Positions 42,284 through 52,526 of a stretch of DNA of 64,000 bases are shown here, one piece after another; position 1 is the stretch's first letter, and each line of letters opens with the position of its first letter. Origin of the DNA: Agrobacterium pusense (GTDB taxonomy: Bacteria; Pseudomonadota; Alphaproteobacteria; Rhizobiales; Rhizobiaceae); the NCBI RefSeq assembly GCF_900102105.1, contig NZ_FNBB01000003.1, forward strand, positions 186,001-250,000, given 5' to 3'. The position numbers and the translations under genes were made by a program. The notes beneath the pieces are model-generated. The model worked only from the letters and a program-made list of their open reading frames with translations, was not told where the DNA came from and did no database searches.

Positions 42284-43561
42284 TTGTTTACTGAAATTAT
42301 GATCGTGGTCCTGCTCACCGTATTGAACGGTGTGCTTGCCATGTCCGAGCTTGCCGTTGTCTCCTCCAGACCGGCGAGGCTAAAGGTGCTTGCCACGCAA
42401 GGCAGCAAGGGCGCCACACAGGCGCTCAGCCTTTCCGAAAACCCCGGACGCTTTCTTTCTACAGTGCAGATCGGCATCACGCTGGTCGGCGTTCTCTCGG
42501 GCGCATTTTCCGGCGCCACGCTCGGTGCCCGCTTTACGGCGTGGCTTCTGGAGCAGGGTGTTCCTGACCGTGCGGCCGATGCGATTGGCGTCGGCTCGGT
42601 CGTCGTCGCCATTACTTACCTGTCACTGATCGTCGGCGAACTGGTGCCAAAGCAGATTGCGTTGCGCGATCCTGAAAAGATTGCCGCGCGTGTTGCGCCT
42701 ACCATGATGCTACTGTCCAAGGTCGGCGCGCCGCTGGTGTGGCTGCTCGACCGGTCGGGTAAGGCCATTCTGGCGCTTCTCGGCCATAGTGGCGAATCCA
42801 ACGCGTCGGTTACCGACGATGAAATTCGCACCGTTCTGGCCGAAGCCCATAGCGCCGGCGTGATCGAGACCGAAGAATCGGCGATGATCACCAGCGTCAT
42901 GCGCCTTGCTGACCGCAACGCGCGCGGCCTGATGACGCCGCGTCGCGACGTGGAAGTGGTCGATATCGAAGACAGCGCCGAAGAAATCCGCGAGCAGCTT
43001 CGCGGGACGCAGCGTTCGCGTCTTCCGGTGCGCAACGGCGCGTCCGACGAAATTCTTGGCGTGCTTTTCGCCAAGGACGCCTTCGATGCGCTGGCCTCCG
43101 GCAAGGAGCTCAACATTCGTGAGCTTCTGCGCGAGGTGCCCGTCGTGTCCGACCTGACGAGCGCCGTTGACGTCATTCAGTCGCTGCGTCGCTCCACCGT
43201 GCACATGGTCCTCGTTTATGACGAGTACGGCCATTTCGAAGGTATCATCAGCTCCGGCGACGTGCTGGAGGCCATTACCGGTGCCTTTCAGGAAGATGAC
43301 GACGAAGAGCCGGCCATGGTCGAGCGCGAGGACGGTTCGTTCCTCGTTGCCGGCTGGATGCCTGCCGATGAGTTCGCTTATCGCATGGGCTTCCAGATCA
43401 ATGAGGACGCCGAGTTCGAGACCGTCGCCGGACTTGTCCTGGACGAGTTCCGTCGCCTGCCGGAACTGGGTGAACATGTAACCCGCAACGGCTGGCGTTT
43501 CGAGGTCATCGACCTTGATGGTCACCGCATCGACAAGGTTCTCGTGAGCCGGGCCGCCTGA
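42284..43561 (+). CDS. CNNM/CorC-HlyC family membrane protein with CBS domains
   Basis: The 425-residue protein has an N-terminal CNNM transmembrane domain (VVLLTVLNGVLAMSELAVVS, PGRFLSTVQIGITLVGVLSG, YLSLIVGELVPKQIALRDPE). A CBS pair follows (ARGLMTPRRDVEVVDIED, HMVLVYDEYGHFEGIISSGD), then a C-terminal CorC_HlyC domain (FETVAGLVLDEFRRLPELGE). Members are linked to Mg2+/Co2+ efflux or resistance; the older name is hemolysin-like. It starts with TTG at 42284 (AAAGAG upstream), or the ATG at 42299. Its TGA overlaps the next ATG by one base. Confidence 0.9.
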   Translation: MFTEIMIVVLLTVLNGVLAMSELAVVSSRPARLKVLATQGSKGATQALSLSENPGRFLSTVQIGITLVGVLSGAFSGATLGARFTAWLLEQGVPDRAADAIGVGSVVVAITYLSLIVGELVPKQIALRDPEKIAARVAPTMMLLSKVGAPLVWLLDRSGKAILALLGHSGESNASVTDDEIRTVLAEAHSAGVIETEESAMITSVMRLADRNARGLMTPRRDVEVVDIEDSAEEIREQLRGTQRSRLPVRNGASDEILGVLFAKDAFDALASGKELNIRELLREVPVVSDLTSAVDVIQSLRRSTVHMVLVYDEYGHFEGIISSGDVLEAITGAFQEDDDEEPAMVEREDGSFLVAGWMPADEFAYRMGFQINEDAEFETVAGLVLDEFRRLPELGEHVTRNGWRFEVIDLDGHRIDKVLVSRAA

Positions 43562-44178
43562 TGCCCGGTGACGTTGCCGAAAAAGCAAGGTTGCGCGGCG
43601 AACGGCTCGCCGCGCGAGATGCTCTGACGCTGGCGGAACGGCACGAGAAGAGCCAGTCCATTACCGCCCACGGTGCCGCGGATATTCCCCTTGTGCCGGG
43701 GACCGTCATCTCCGGCTTCATGCCGATCCGCTCGGAGGCGGATACCCGTCCGCTGATGGAAGCGTTGCGGGCAAGGGGTGGACGTCTCGTCCTTCCCGTT
43801 GTGCTGGATCGTGAAACCATTGTCTTCAGGGCTTTCGAGAGGGATACGCCGCTGGTGAAGACCGGCTTCGGCACGACCGGTCCGGGTGAGGATGCGGAGC
43901 TTCTCGATCCCGATATACTGCTCGTACCTCTGTCCGTCTTCGATGGACACGGGCAACGGGTTGGTTATGGCGCAGGCCATTATGACCGCGCCATCGCGCG
44001 GTTGCACGCGAAGGGCAAACAGCCCGTTCTCATCGGTGTCGCCTTTGACTGTCAGGAAGTGGCAGACATCCCCGCGGAACCGCACGATGTCTCGCTTCAC
44101 GCCATTCTGACAGAAAGCGGTCTGCGCTGGTTTTCAGCCCCGTTGTCGATCTCCGATAGTGGGCAAAAGGCGCTTTAG
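43561..44178 (+). CDS. fau: 5-formyltetrahydrofolate cyclo-ligase
   Basis: The enzyme converts 5-formyl-THF to 5,10-methenyl-THF using ATP. The 205-residue product has KARLRGERLAARDALTLAER, ISGFMPIRSEADTRPLMEAL and the signature LVPLSVFDGHGQRVGYGAGH followed by YDRAIARL. The ATG overlaps the CNNM stop (TGATG). In E. coli fau (ygfA) directly follows 6S RNA; here the CNNM gene is inserted between. Confidence 0.93.
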   Translation: MPGDVAEKARLRGERLAARDALTLAERHEKSQSITAHGAADIPLVPGTVISGFMPIRSEADTRPLMEALRARGGRLVLPVVLDRETIVFRAFERDTPLVKTGFGTTGPGEDAELLDPDILLVPLSVFDGHGQRVGYGAGHYDRAIARLHAKGKQPVLIGVAFDCQEVADIPAEPHDVSLHAILTESGLRWFSAPLSISDSGQKAL

Positions 44179-44250
44179 CACTTTTTAAAAGATTGATTAC
44201 CCGTTAGAGGGGACGAAATATCGAAACATGCGCAAGATCGGGGCGGGTGA

Positions 44251-45075
44251 ATGAGGCTTCTTTTTCTCGGAGACATGGTTGGCAAGACCGGACGCACGGC
44301 TGTCTGGGAGCGATTGCCGGGGCTGATTTCCGATCTGAAGCTGGATTTCGTCATCGTCAACGGTGAGAATGCTGCTGGTGGTTTCGGTATCACCGAGGAT
44401 ATCTATCTCGAGACCATCAATGCCGGTGCCGATGTTGTCACCACCGGCAATCACGTCTGGGATCAGAAAGAGGCGGTTTCCTTCTGCGAGCGCCATGACC
44501 AGTTCCTGCGGCCCGCCAATTATCCCGAGGGTACGCCGGGCAAGGGCTCGGGCATTTTTTATGCCCGCAACGGCGCACGCATATTGGTCGCCAACATCAT
44601 GGGGCGGGTCTTCATGCATCCGGAGCTGGACGACCCCTTCAAGTCGGCGGAAAGCATTCTTGCTGCCTGCCCGCTGAAGGAACAGGCGGATGCCATCATC
44701 TTCGATTTTCACGCCGAGGCGACCAGCGAGAAACAGTGCTTCGGACATTTCGTGGATGGCCGTGCAAGCTTCGTCGTCGGCACCCACACCCATGTTCCGA
44801 CGGCTGACGCACAGATATTGAACGGCGGAACCGCCTACATGTCGGATGCGGGCATGTGCGGCGATTATGACAGTTCCCTCGGAATGGACAAGGAAGAGCC
44901 GATCAACCGCTTTATCTCCAAGATGCCGAAGGGCCGCTTTGAGGCAGCGAGCGGGCCTGCCACGATCTGCGGTGTCGGGGTGGAGATTTCCGACCGGACT
45001 GGGCTTGCGGAAAAAATTGCGCCGCTGCGCATCGGGCCGCGACTTTCGGAAACGCTGCCTTCCTTCTGGGTTTGA
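44251..45075 (+). CDS. YmdB-like metallophosphoesterase (TIGR00282 family)
   Basis: The 274-residue phosphoesterase has MRLLFLGDMVGKTGRTAVWE, VNGENAAGGFGITEDIY, TGNHVWDQKEAVSF, FDFHAEATSEKQCFGHFVDG and VVGTHTHVPTADAQILNGG. Bacillus YmdB hydrolyses 2',3'-cyclic nucleotides and affects gene expression; the physiological role here is unknown. Metal ligands (Asp, Glu, Asn, His) are all visible. It stands between fau and the MBL-fold gene on the same strand. Confidence 0.92.
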   Translation: MRLLFLGDMVGKTGRTAVWERLPGLISDLKLDFVIVNGENAAGGFGITEDIYLETINAGADVVTTGNHVWDQKEAVSFCERHDQFLRPANYPEGTPGKGSGIFYARNGARILVANIMGRVFMHPELDDPFKSAESILAACPLKEQADAIIFDFHAEATSEKQCFGHFVDGRASFVVGTHTHVPTADAQILNGGTAYMSDAGMCGDYDSSLGMDKEEPINRFISKMPKGRFEAASGPATICGVGVEISDRTGLAEKIAPLRIGPRLSETLPSFWV

Positions 45076-45187
45076 TCCCGCCGAAGCGTTCACAATGACG
45101 AGAGTGCCAGCCTTCAGTTGCTGATGTAACTGGACGCTCGGCAAAACCTGTCCCATCCTCTCAGCTTCGCAAGTTCAGGGGAGTGGC

Positions 45188-46030
45188 ATGATGCTGCGCG
45201 TGCTAATGCTTGCAATAACAGGACTGATCGCCTGTTCGGGAGCGGCCTTCTCCCAGTCGGCGAGCCGTCCTCCCGTCAGCCAGTGCCAGGCGATCGCCAG
45301 CGCCATTCCGGGCGTGATGTTCGCGCGCTTCGATGCGCGCAATGTTCAGCTGGCTCAGGCCACGGCGAAGGAAGAGGTGAAAATCAGCTTCATCGGCCAC
45401 TCCACCTACCTGATCGAAAGTCCCGGCGGGGTAACGATTGCCACGGATTATAACGGCGTCTATCGCCCTCCCGTCATGCCGACGGTGGTGACCATGAACC
45501 GGGCGCATTCAACACATTTCACCCTCAATCCGGACCCGGCCATTCAATATGTGCTGCATGGCTGGAGCGATACGCCGGGAGAAAAAGCCGAGCACAAGGT
45601 GCTCGTGGGCGACGTTTACATCCGCAATGTCTCAACCGACATCCGCAACCGCTGGGGAGATTATGAGTCTTTTCAGGAAAACGGCAATTCCATCTTCATC
45701 TTCGAGGTTGCCGGGCTGTGTATTGGCCATCTCGGCCATCTGCATCATGAGTTGACGGACACGCATTATGCCGAGATCGGCCGCCTGGATGTGTTGATGG
45801 TGCCTGTCGATGGTGGTCTGACCATGGGGGCCGACAGCATGAGCAGGGTAGTCAAGCGCCTGCGCTCTGCGCTGATCCTGCCGATGCATCGCACCGGCCC
45901 GCCGCTGGAGCAGTTTCTGACCATGTTTGGCGAAAATTTCGCTATCGCCTATGCAAGCGATCCGGTCATCCGGGTCTCGATGAGAAACCTTCCCCGCCAG
46001 CCGCAGATACTGGTGCCGAAAGGCATGTAA
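45188..46030 (+). CDS. Secreted metallo-beta-lactamase-fold hydrolase
   Basis: The 280-residue product has a signal peptide (LMLAITGLIACSGAAFSQ) and a UlaG-like MBL fold. The metal-site region SFIGHSTYLIESPGGVTIAT is followed by DYNG, FEVAGLCIGHLGHLHHELTD and VPVDGGLTMGADSMSRVVKR. The substrate is unknown. It is unusual in that the classic HxHxDH is replaced by GHST, as in UlaG/YhfI-type branches. GGGG lies before the ATG at 45188. Confidence 0.82.
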   Translation: MMLRVLMLAITGLIACSGAAFSQSASRPPVSQCQAIASAIPGVMFARFDARNVQLAQATAKEEVKISFIGHSTYLIESPGGVTIATDYNGVYRPPVMPTVVTMNRAHSTHFTLNPDPAIQYVLHGWSDTPGEKAEHKVLVGDVYIRNVSTDIRNRWGDYESFQENGNSIFIFEVAGLCIGHLGHLHHELTDTHYAEIGRLDVLMVPVDGGLTMGADSMSRVVKRLRSALILPMHRTGPPLEQFLTMFGENFAIAYASDPVIRVSMRNLPRQPQILVPKGM

Positions 46031-46067
46031 ATGGCGACGGGCGGGGAAAGGCTCGGGGAGCGGATTC

Positions 46068-46571
46068 TCAGGCGAAGGTGAGGTGCTGGCGAACGCCGAC
46101 GTCGGGCGTCTTGTCATCCGACATGTTTGCCTTGGCGATTTCCCAGCCGAATTTCAGCGTACTGTCCGTCGAAGCCCAGATATCGGCATCATCGACATGC
46201 AACGCCAGCATCGTTAGTTGCGGATCGCTCTTGCCGTGCTCGTACCAGGCGGCGGTGACTGAATTCCAGTATTCGTCGATCTTTGATTTGTCATCGCGCG
46301 CTTCGAGTACGCCCGAAAGGCAGGCGTGATAATCATGATCCTTGCCCACAAGGCAGAAATGCGCACGGGATCCGGATTTGAGCGATTTTACCAGATCCGT
46401 GTCTTTTTTGGAAAAAAACCAGATCGTGTTGGTCTTGGGGTCAGCGTGGGGCGCCATAGGCTGCATGTGACTGTGCAGGCCCTCAAGGCCGAGCATGCCG
46501 GCATGGACGGAATTAATCTCGTCCCAGAGCTGGCGGGCCGGGGCTTCTCTTGCTTCAGTCAGGCTGACCAT
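46068..46571 (-). CDS. Pyridoxamine 5'-phosphate oxidase-like general stress protein
   Basis: The 167-residue product has a split-barrel flavin-binding fold typical of general stress protein 26-like proteins: ARQLWDEINSVHAGMLGLEG, HADPKTNTIWFFSKKDTDLV, AHFCLVGKDHDYHACLSGVL and DEYWNSVTAAWYEHGKSDPQ. Such proteins bind FMN/FAD or F420-like cofactors; the reaction is unknown. I set the start at the ATG at 46571 because GAAGGAG lies 8 bases upstream, although the frame extends to 46685. Confidence 0.85.
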   Translation of the reverse strand: MVSLTEAREAPARQLWDEINSVHAGMLGLEGLHSHMQPMAPHADPKTNTIWFFSKKDTDLVKSLKSGSRAHFCLVGKDHDYHACLSGVLEARDDKSKIDEYWNSVTAAWYEHGKSDPQLTMLALHVDDADIWASTDSTLKFGWEIAKANMSDDKTPDVGVRQHLTFA

Positions 46572-46769
46572 ATGTCTTCTCCTTCCGGTTTGGGGCTGCG
46601 GCGGAGTGGAAAAGATGGCCTTCTCCGTCGCGTTCATGATCAGAACGAAGAGCGGATAAATCAGTTCCTTCTGTTGTTGCGGCAAGAGAAAGCGCCTGCG
46701 GGCTTGAACGATGAGCCTATCGCACTTATAAGGCCCGCAATCTCCAAATTACGATAAATCAGGTTTTCC

Positions 46770-47516
46770 ATGGCTGGTCATTCACAGTTCAAGAACATCA
46801 TGCACCGCAAGGGCAAGCAGGACTCCGTGCGGTCCAAAATGTTTTCCAAGCTTGCGCGCGAAATCACCGTTGCGGCCAAGACGGGCATGCCCGACCCGAA
46901 CATGAACCCGCGCCTGCGTCTGGCCATCCAGAACGCCAAGGCCCAGTCCATGCCGAAAGACAATATCGAGCGCGCCATCAAGAAGGCTGCGGGTGCCGAA
47001 GGCGAGAACTATGATGAGGTCCGCTACGAAGGCTACGGCCCTGGCGGCGTCGCCGTCATCGTCGAGGCGCTTACAGACAACCGTAACCGCACTGCCTCCA
47101 ATGTACGATCCATCTTCACCAAGGCTGGTGGTGCGCTGGGTGAAACCGGATCGGTCTCCTTCTCCTTCGACCGTGTCGGCGAGATTTCCTACAAGGCGGA
47201 AGTCGGCGATGCAGACAAGGTGATGGAAGCGGCCATCGAGGCCGGTGCGGACGATGTTGAATCTTCCGAAGACGGCCACATCATCATCTGCGGTTTCGAA
47301 GCGATGAACGAGGTATCCAAGGCGCTGGAAGGCGTGCTGGGCGAAGCCGAAAGCGTCAAGGCCATCTGGAAGCCGCAGAACACGGTACCGGTAGATGAAG
47401 AAAAGGCACAGTCGCTGATGAAACTCATCGACAACCTCGAAGACGATGACGACGTGCAGAACGTCTATTCGAACTTCGAAGTGTCGGAAGAAATTCTCGC
47501 CAAGCTTTCCGCCTGA
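46770..47516 (+). CDS. yebC: YebC/PmpR family regulatory protein
   Basis: The 248-residue protein begins [20 protein letters not shown]. It has the family motifs [60 protein letters not shown] and [20 protein letters not shown]. YebC proteins act as DNA-binding regulators or assist translation of difficult stretches. In many proteobacteria yebC precedes ruvCAB, as here, with the LLM oxidoreductase inserted on the other strand. A bidirectional terminator follows. Confidence 0.96.
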   Translation: MAGHSQFKNIMHRKGKQDSVRSKMFSKLAREITVAAKTGMPDPNMNPRLRLAIQNAKAQSMPKDNIERAIKKAAGAEGENYDEVRYEGYGPGGVAVIVEALTDNRNRTASNVRSIFTKAGGALGETGSVSFSFDRVGEISYKAEVGDADKVMEAAIEAGADDVESSEDGHIIICGFEAMNEVSKALEGVLGEAESVKAIWKPQNTVPVDEEKAQSLMKLIDNLEDDDDVQNVYSNFEVSEEILAKLSA

Positions 47517-47531
47517 CGTTTTCACGTTCCT

Positions 47532-47569
47532 AAAAAAAGCCCCGGCAGCGATCCGCGCCGGGGCTTTTT
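47532..47569. terminator. Bidirectional terminator between yebC and the LLM gene
   Basis: The stem AAAGCCCCGGC / GCCGGGGCTTT is framed by an A-run and a T-run. It serves the convergent yebC and LLM oxidoreductase genes. Confidence 0.92.
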
Positions 47570-47571
47570 GT

Positions 47572-48573
47572 TTAGGCGGCCTTTTTGATGGATGTCCGCA
47601 CGTCGGCGAAAATCTCGACCGACCGCAGCCGCTTTTCGATGTCGTGGATCGGCATCGAGACAATCAGCTCATCCGCCTGTGTTTCAGCCAGAAAACCGTC
47701 GAGATGACGCTGGATCGTTTCAGGCGCGCCAACGGCGGCAAAACGCAACGTGTGCACCACGGAGAAGCGCTCCATCTCGTTCCAGTAGCCTTCCATGCTG
47801 TGCACGGGCTTCGGGAACTGCGTGCGCACATTGCGCCGCAGATTGACGAATTGCTGCTGTGACGAGGTAAAGAGATGCTGCGCCTCCTCGTCGGTATCGG
47901 CGCCTACACCCATCACGCCCACCATCACATAGGGCTTGTCCAGCACCTCGGAGGGCTGGAAGCGCTCGCGATAGATATGGATCGCTTCCATCAGCATGTC
48001 AGGGGCAAAATGGGATGCGAAGGAATAGGGCAGGCCAAGGGCTGCGGCCAGATGCGCACTATAGGTGCTGGAACCGAGCAGCCAGAGAGGCACGTTCGAA
48101 TTCATGCCGGGTACGGCGAGGATCGCCTGATCCTGCTGGGGCGGGCCGAGATATCTTTGCAATTCGACGATGTCGTGCGGGAAATTCTCCGCACCGGCGT
48201 CGAGATTACGGCGCAGCGCCCGTGCGGTTCGCATATCCGTTCCGGGGGCGCGGCCCAGGCCAAGATCGACCCGGCCGGGCAGAAGTGCTGCAAGCGTCCC
48301 GAACTGTTCGGCAATGACGAGCGGGGAGTGGTTGGGAAGCATGATACCGCCGGAGCCGACGCGGATATGTTTCGTGGCCGCTCCCACATGGGCGATAACG
48401 AGCGACGTCGCGGCGCTTGCGATGCCGGGCATGCCGTGATGTTCGGCCAGCCATATCCGGTTATAACCTTGTTCTTCAGCCTTGATCGCCATCCGGCGGG
48501 AGTTTTCGAGCGCCGCGCTGACGCTCTCGCCCTCGCCGATGGGCGAAAGATCGAGAAGGGAAAAGGGGATCAT
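47572..48573 (-). CDS. LLM class flavin-dependent oxidoreductase
   Basis: The 333-residue protein belongs to the luciferase-like monooxygenase superfamily in the group of single-component alkanal monooxygenase-like enzymes: [55 protein letters not shown] and [13 protein letters not shown]. It probably uses reduced FMN; the substrate is unknown. It is monocistronic on the minus strand and interrupts the yebC-ruvC order. Confidence 0.88.
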   Translation of the reverse strand: MIPFSLLDLSPIGEGESVSAALENSRRMAIKAEEQGYNRIWLAEHHGMPGIASAATSLVIAHVGAATKHIRVGSGGIMLPNHSPLVIAEQFGTLAALLPGRVDLGLGRAPGTDMRTARALRRNLDAGAENFPHDIVELQRYLGPPQQDQAILAVPGMNSNVPLWLLGSSTYSAHLAAALGLPYSFASHFAPDMLMEAIHIYRERFQPSEVLDKPYVMVGVMGVGADTDEEAQHLFTSSQQQFVNLRRNVRTQFPKPVHSMEGYWNEMERFSVVHTLRFAAVGAPETIQRHLDGFLAETQADELIVSMPIHDIEKRLRSVEIFADVRTSIKKAA

Positions 48574-48796
48574 CCGACGCTCCTGCGTAATCTGGGTCTT
48601 TGCAGCGGATGTAAGGCGCGTCTACGGATTTACCAGACAAGTCGCGTAGAATTGAAGGATGGATCAAAAAAATTGGCCTTTGCCAAAGGTCGGTACTGGC
48701 ACAACTTTGGTCCTGACTTGACGTCTGTATCCGGGAATGTTGTCGTTTTGTTCACTTATCGCTGGCAGTCTCGCGGCCGGAAAGATAAGGTACCTC

Positions 48797-49309
48797 ATGC
48801 AAAAGACGATTCGGATCATCGGCATTGACCCCGGACTACGGCGCACCGGCTGGGGCGTGATCGACACATTGGGAAACAGCCTGCGTTTCGTCGCTTCCGG
48901 CACGGTGACTTCAGATGGCGACATGGATCTCGCCTCCCGGCTTTGCCAGCTTCATGACGGCCTGGCGGAAATCGTGCACAGCCATCAGCCCGATGAGGCG
49001 GCTGTGGAGCAGACTTTCGTCAACAAGGACGCGGTGGCCACGCTGAAACTCGGACAGGCGCGCGGCATTGCCATGCTTGTTCCGGCGCGTGCCGGTTTGC
49101 CGGTGTTCGAATATGCGCCGAACGCCGTGAAAAAAGCTGTCATCGGCGTGGGGCATGGTGAAAAGCAGCAAATTCACATGATGCTGAAAATCCTGATGCC
49201 GAAGGCCGAGTTCAAGGGTAACGATGCGGCGGACGCCCTCGCGATCGCAATCTGCCACGCCCATAATCGCGGCGGTGACAGGATGCGTCGGCTGCTGGCG
49301 GCCGGTTAA
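48797..49309 (+). CDS. ruvC: Holliday junction resolvase RuvC
   Basis: RuvC cuts four-way junctions moved by RuvAB. The 170-residue product has the catalytic Asp in [19 protein letters not shown], the Glu in [20 protein letters not shown], and the C-terminal Asp cluster in [17 protein letters not shown] start at the ATG at 48797 ([13 protein letters not shown]); the frame is open from 48737. ruvA follows after 29 bases. Confidence 0.97.
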   Translation: MQKTIRIIGIDPGLRRTGWGVIDTLGNSLRFVASGTVTSDGDMDLASRLCQLHDGLAEIVHSHQPDEAAVEQTFVNKDAVATLKLGQARGIAMLVPARAGLPVFEYAPNAVKKAVIGVGHGEKQQIHMMLKILMPKAEFKGNDAADALAIAICHAHNRGGDRMRRLLAAG

Positions 49310-49338
49310 TTTTAAGTCTCATTGCAGCGGGCGCGATC

Positions 49339-49956
49339 ATGATCGGAAAACTGAAGGGCAGCATCGAGGAAATCGGCACGGATTACGTGTTGGTGGATGT
49401 GCATGGCGTCTGTTACGTCGCCTATTGTTCGGCGCGCACGCTGTCGAAAATAGGCTCCGTCGGAGAGGCCGTGATCCTCTTCATCGAAACCTATGTACGA
49501 GAGGACCAGCTCAAGCTTTTCGGCTTTCTTTCGGCGCTGGAGCGGGAATGGTTCAACCTTTTGCAGAGCGTGCAGGGCGTCGGATCGAAAGTCGCTCTTG
49601 CGGTGCTTTCCACCCTGTCGCCCACCGAGCTTGCCAATGCCATAGCGCTCCAGGACAAGGCGTCAATATCGCGTGCGCCGGGGGTTGGGCCCAAAGTGGC
49701 CGTGCGGCTCGTGACCGAATTGCGCAACAAGGCCCCGGCTTTCGCGGGCGAGGCGTCCGGGGCTATCGGACTGAAGCAGGAACTCGGGGAGGGTGTAGCC
49801 TCCGCGCCGGTGGCGGACGCCGTATCTGCACTCACCAATCTCGGCTATTCGCGTGACCAGGCCGCCAATGCGGTCGCCGCGGCGCTGAAAAATGGCGGTG
49901 AGGGCGCGGATAGCGCCAAGCTGATCCGGCTGGGGCTGAAGGAGCTTTCACGGTAA
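49339..49956 (+). CDS. ruvA: Holliday junction DNA-binding protein RuvA
   Basis: RuvA holds the junction and recruits RuvB. The 205-residue product has an OB-fold start ([20 protein letters not shown]), helix-hairpin-helix motifs ([20 protein letters not shown] and [20 protein letters not shown]) and a C-terminal domain III ([20 protein letters not shown]). It is part of the ruvCAB operon. Confidence 0.97.
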   Translation: MIGKLKGSIEEIGTDYVLVDVHGVCYVAYCSARTLSKIGSVGEAVILFIETYVREDQLKLFGFLSALEREWFNLLQSVQGVGSKVALAVLSTLSPTELANAIALQDKASISRAPGVGPKVAVRLVTELRNKAPAFAGEASGAIGLKQELGEGVASAPVADAVSALTNLGYSRDQAANAVAAALKNGGEGADSAKLIRLGLKELSR

Positions 49957-50078
49957 GGTGAGCCCGTTACACAAGCGTCCGGATGCGGTGTTGAATTTCG
50001 TGACGGGCCCTGGCGCGACAGCCATGTTATAGCGGCGAAGACGACCTCATGAATTCTAGAAATAATGGAATGCCCTGA

Positions 50079-51119
50079 ATGAGCGATGCGGACAGACTGA
50101 TCACCCCTGAAAAGCGCGGTGAGGACATCGACACCACCCTGCGTCCGCAGTCGCTGGACGACTTTACCGGGCAGGCGGAGGCGCGCGCCAATCTCAAGGT
50201 CTTCATCGAGGCCGCCAAGAATCGTGGCGAGGCGTTGGATCACGTGCTGTTCGTCGGTCCGCCCGGCCTCGGCAAGACCACCCTGGCGCAGATCATGGCC
50301 AAGGAGCTTGGAGTGAACTTCAAGTCCACCTCAGGGCCGGTGATCGCCAAGGCGGGCGATCTCGCCGCGCTCCTGACCAATCTTGAAGAGCGCGATGTTC
50401 TCTTCATCGATGAAATTCATCGCCTCAACCCGGCCGTAGAAGAAATCCTCTATCCGGCGATGGAGGATTTCCAGCTCGATCTGATCATCGGGGAAGGCCC
50501 GGCGGCGCGTTCGGTGAAGATCGATCTTTCCAAATTCACGCTTGTCGCCGCCACCACCCGCCTCGGCCTCTTGACGACACCGCTGCGCGACCGTTTCGGC
50601 ATTCCCGTGCGTTTGTCCTTTTACACGGTTGATGAACTGGAACTTATCGTCCGTCGCGGTGCGCGGCTGATGGGTCTCAACATGACGGATGAGGGTGCCC
50701 GTGAAGTGGCGAGGCGGGCGCGTGGCACGCCCCGCATAGCCGGACGGCTTCTGCGCCGGGTGCGCGACTTTGCCGAGGTGGCGCGGGCGGAAGCCGTTAC
50801 CCGGGATATCGCCGACGAGGCTTTGACGCGGCTGCTGGTGGATAATATGGGTCTTGACCAGCTGGACATGCGGTATCTGACCATGATCGCCGTCAATTTT
50901 GGCGGAGGCCCGGTCGGCATCGAGACCATTGCCGCTGGACTGTCGGAGCCGCGCGACGCGATCGAGGATATCATCGAGCCCTATATGATCCAGCAGGGTT
51001 TCATCCAGCGCACGCCGCGCGGGCGTATCCTGACCGCCACGGCCTGGAAACATCTGGGCATGCAGCCGCCGAAGGATCTCGAGGCAGCACAGTTCCGGCT
51101 CACGCTTGAGGACGATTGA
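50079..51119 (+). CDS. ruvB: Holliday junction branch migration ATPase RuvB
   Basis: The 346-residue AAA+ motor drives branch migration. Seen are [20 protein letters not shown], Walker [10 protein letters not shown], Walker [38 protein letters not shown] with the arginine finger, and the winged-helix end [20 protein letters not shown]. It lies 122 bases after ruvA and starts at ATG 50079. Confidence 0.97.
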   Translation: MSDADRLITPEKRGEDIDTTLRPQSLDDFTGQAEARANLKVFIEAAKNRGEALDHVLFVGPPGLGKTTLAQIMAKELGVNFKSTSGPVIAKAGDLAALLTNLEERDVLFIDEIHRLNPAVEEILYPAMEDFQLDLIIGEGPAARSVKIDLSKFTLVAATTRLGLLTTPLRDRFGIPVRLSFYTVDELELIVRRGARLMGLNMTDEGAREVARRARGTPRIAGRLLRRVRDFAEVARAEAVTRDIADEALTRLLVDNMGLDQLDMRYLTMIAVNFGGGPVGIETIAAGLSEPRDAIEDIIEPYMIQQGFIQRTPRGRILTATAWKHLGMQPPKDLEAAQFRLTLEDD

Positions 51120-51171
51120 GGGGAACAAACCCGCCTTGCCGGCTTTGATCGTCTTTGGCACGGAGATGGTC

Positions 51172-51390
51172 ATGTCTGGATATCGCAAGGGTACGAAGGT
51201 CCGCTGGAACTGGGGCACGGGTACAGGTGAAGGGAAAATCCTTGAAGTCTTCACCGAAGATGTCGAAAGAACGATTTCCGGTTCCACGATAAAGCGTAAG
51301 GCCAGCAAAGACGAACCCGCTTATCTCATCGGACAGGAAGATGGCGGCAAGGTTCTGAAAAGCAGATCAGAGCTCGAACGCACCGATTGA
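51172..51390 (+). CDS. DUF2945 Tudor-like protein
   Basis: The 72-residue product reads MSGYRKGTKVRWNWGTGTGE, continues through GKILEVFTEDVERTISGSTI and DEPAYLIGQEDGGKVLKSRS, and ends ELERTD. It matches the DUF2945 Tudor-like domain described for hypervirulence-associated proteins. The frame is open from 51106, but the ATG at 51172 is preceded 6 bases earlier by GGAG. It lies between ruvB and the DinB gene; function is unknown. Confidence 0.85.
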   Translation: MSGYRKGTKVRWNWGTGTGEGKILEVFTEDVERTISGSTIKRKASKDEPAYLIGQEDGGKVLKSRSELERTD

Positions 51391-51423
51391 ACGACGCCGT
51401 TAGGTGTTACGGGAGGGATGCCG

Positions 51424-52005
51424 ATGCCTTATGATCCGCTGCGGGTTTTCCGCAAACTTGCGCGCAACAACCGGCTCGCCAATTACCGGCTGCATCAAGC
51501 CTGTCTCCAGCTTTCGCAGGAGGAGTTTGTTGCCCGCCGCATCAGTTTCTTCCCGACGCTGCGTGCGACGCTCAATCATATCTACACTGTCGACCGCTTT
51601 TATATCGATGCGTTGCAGGGCGGCACACTGGGACTGGCCGCCTTTGCCGTAGAGGAACCCTTTGCCAACATGCCGGCGTTGCAAGGCGCCCAGACAGAGC
51701 TTGACGAGGTGTTGATTGCCCTTGTCGACGGGCTCGATGAAGATCGCCTCGCCGCTACTGTCAGTATCCACCGCGGCAGGCGTATCCAGCAGGATCGCTG
51801 CGACGACGTTCTGTCGCATCTCTTCCAGCACCAGACGCATCATCGCGGGCAGGCGCATGCGATGCTGTCCGCGACCCCGGTCAAGCCGCCGCAACTGGAT
51901 GAATTCATTGTGGGAGATGATGCAAAGGCGAGAAAAGACGAGATGGATGCATTAGGGTGGACGGAAACCGATTTGATGTTTCCAGCCCGCAGGCCCGCCC
52001 AATGA
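51424..52005 (+). CDS. DinB family protein
   Basis: The 193-residue four-helix-bundle protein has the DinB metal-site histidines in LNHIYTVDRFYIDAL and FQHQTHHRGQAHAML. DinB-like proteins are often thiol-dependent metalloenzymes; the substrate is unknown. An ATG at 51418 directly abuts GGGAGGG, so I chose the ATG at 51424, 6 bases after it. The stop overlaps the next gene as ATGA. Confidence 0.88.
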   Translation: MPYDPLRVFRKLARNNRLANYRLHQACLQLSQEEFVARRISFFPTLRATLNHIYTVDRFYIDALQGGTLGLAAFAVEEPFANMPALQGAQTELDEVLIALVDGLDEDRLAATVSIHRGRRIQQDRCDDVLSHLFQHQTHHRGQAHAMLSATPVKPPQLDEFIVGDDAKARKDEMDALGWTETDLMFPARRPAQ

Positions 52006-52526
52006 CACACGATACCAAGCAGGACACCCGCATCCGCATCAAGTTCAAGCCGAAGCGCATTTTCCAGATGCGGGTCGCGGGGCTGGCCTTCCGCGATGGC
52101 CACGTCCTGGTGCACCGGGCCACACATGAAAAATTCTGGACCTTTCCAGGCGGGCGTGCCGAAATGGGTGAGCGCTCAGAAGAAACGCTGGCGCGCGAAA
52201 TGGTCGAGGAGCTCGGTGTGGAAGCCAAGATCGGGCGGCTTCTGTGGGCGGTCGAAAATTTCTTCCATTACGAAGGCAAGGACTGGCACGAACTCGGCTT
52301 TTATTACCTGATGGACCTGCCGCAAACGCTTGCCTTTCATCCCACCGACATTATTCACCGTGTTCAGGATGGCGATAACGAGCTTGAGTTTCGCTGGGTC
52401 GCGGCAACCCGGCAGGCATTGACGGAGCTTGATATTCCCCCCTATTTCATCGCCGACGAAATAGAGAACCTGCCCAGGACCACGAGACACCTTGTCTGGC
52501 ACGACGGCGATCTGGACGATAAATGA
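52002..52526 (+). CDS. Nudix hydrolase, first of a tandem pair
   Basis: The 174-residue product has a complete Nudix box, GGRAEMGERSEETLAREMVE followed by ELGV, where the second Gly, the Glu and the REMVEELG core match G-x5-E-x7-REUxEExGU. Preceding strands (FQMRVAGLAFRDGHVLVHRA) and following DWHELGFYYLMDLPQ resemble the second copy. Nudix enzymes cleave nucleoside diphosphate-linked compounds; substrate is unknown. ATG overlaps the DinB stop, and the stop overlaps the second Nudix gene. Confidence 0.92.
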   Translation: MTHDTKQDTRIRIKFKPKRIFQMRVAGLAFRDGHVLVHRATHEKFWTFPGGRAEMGERSEETLAREMVEELGVEAKIGRLLWAVENFFHYEGKDWHELGFYYLMDLPQTLAFHPTDIIHRVQDGDNELEFRWVAATRQALTELDIPPYFIADEIENLPRTTRHLVWHDGDLDDK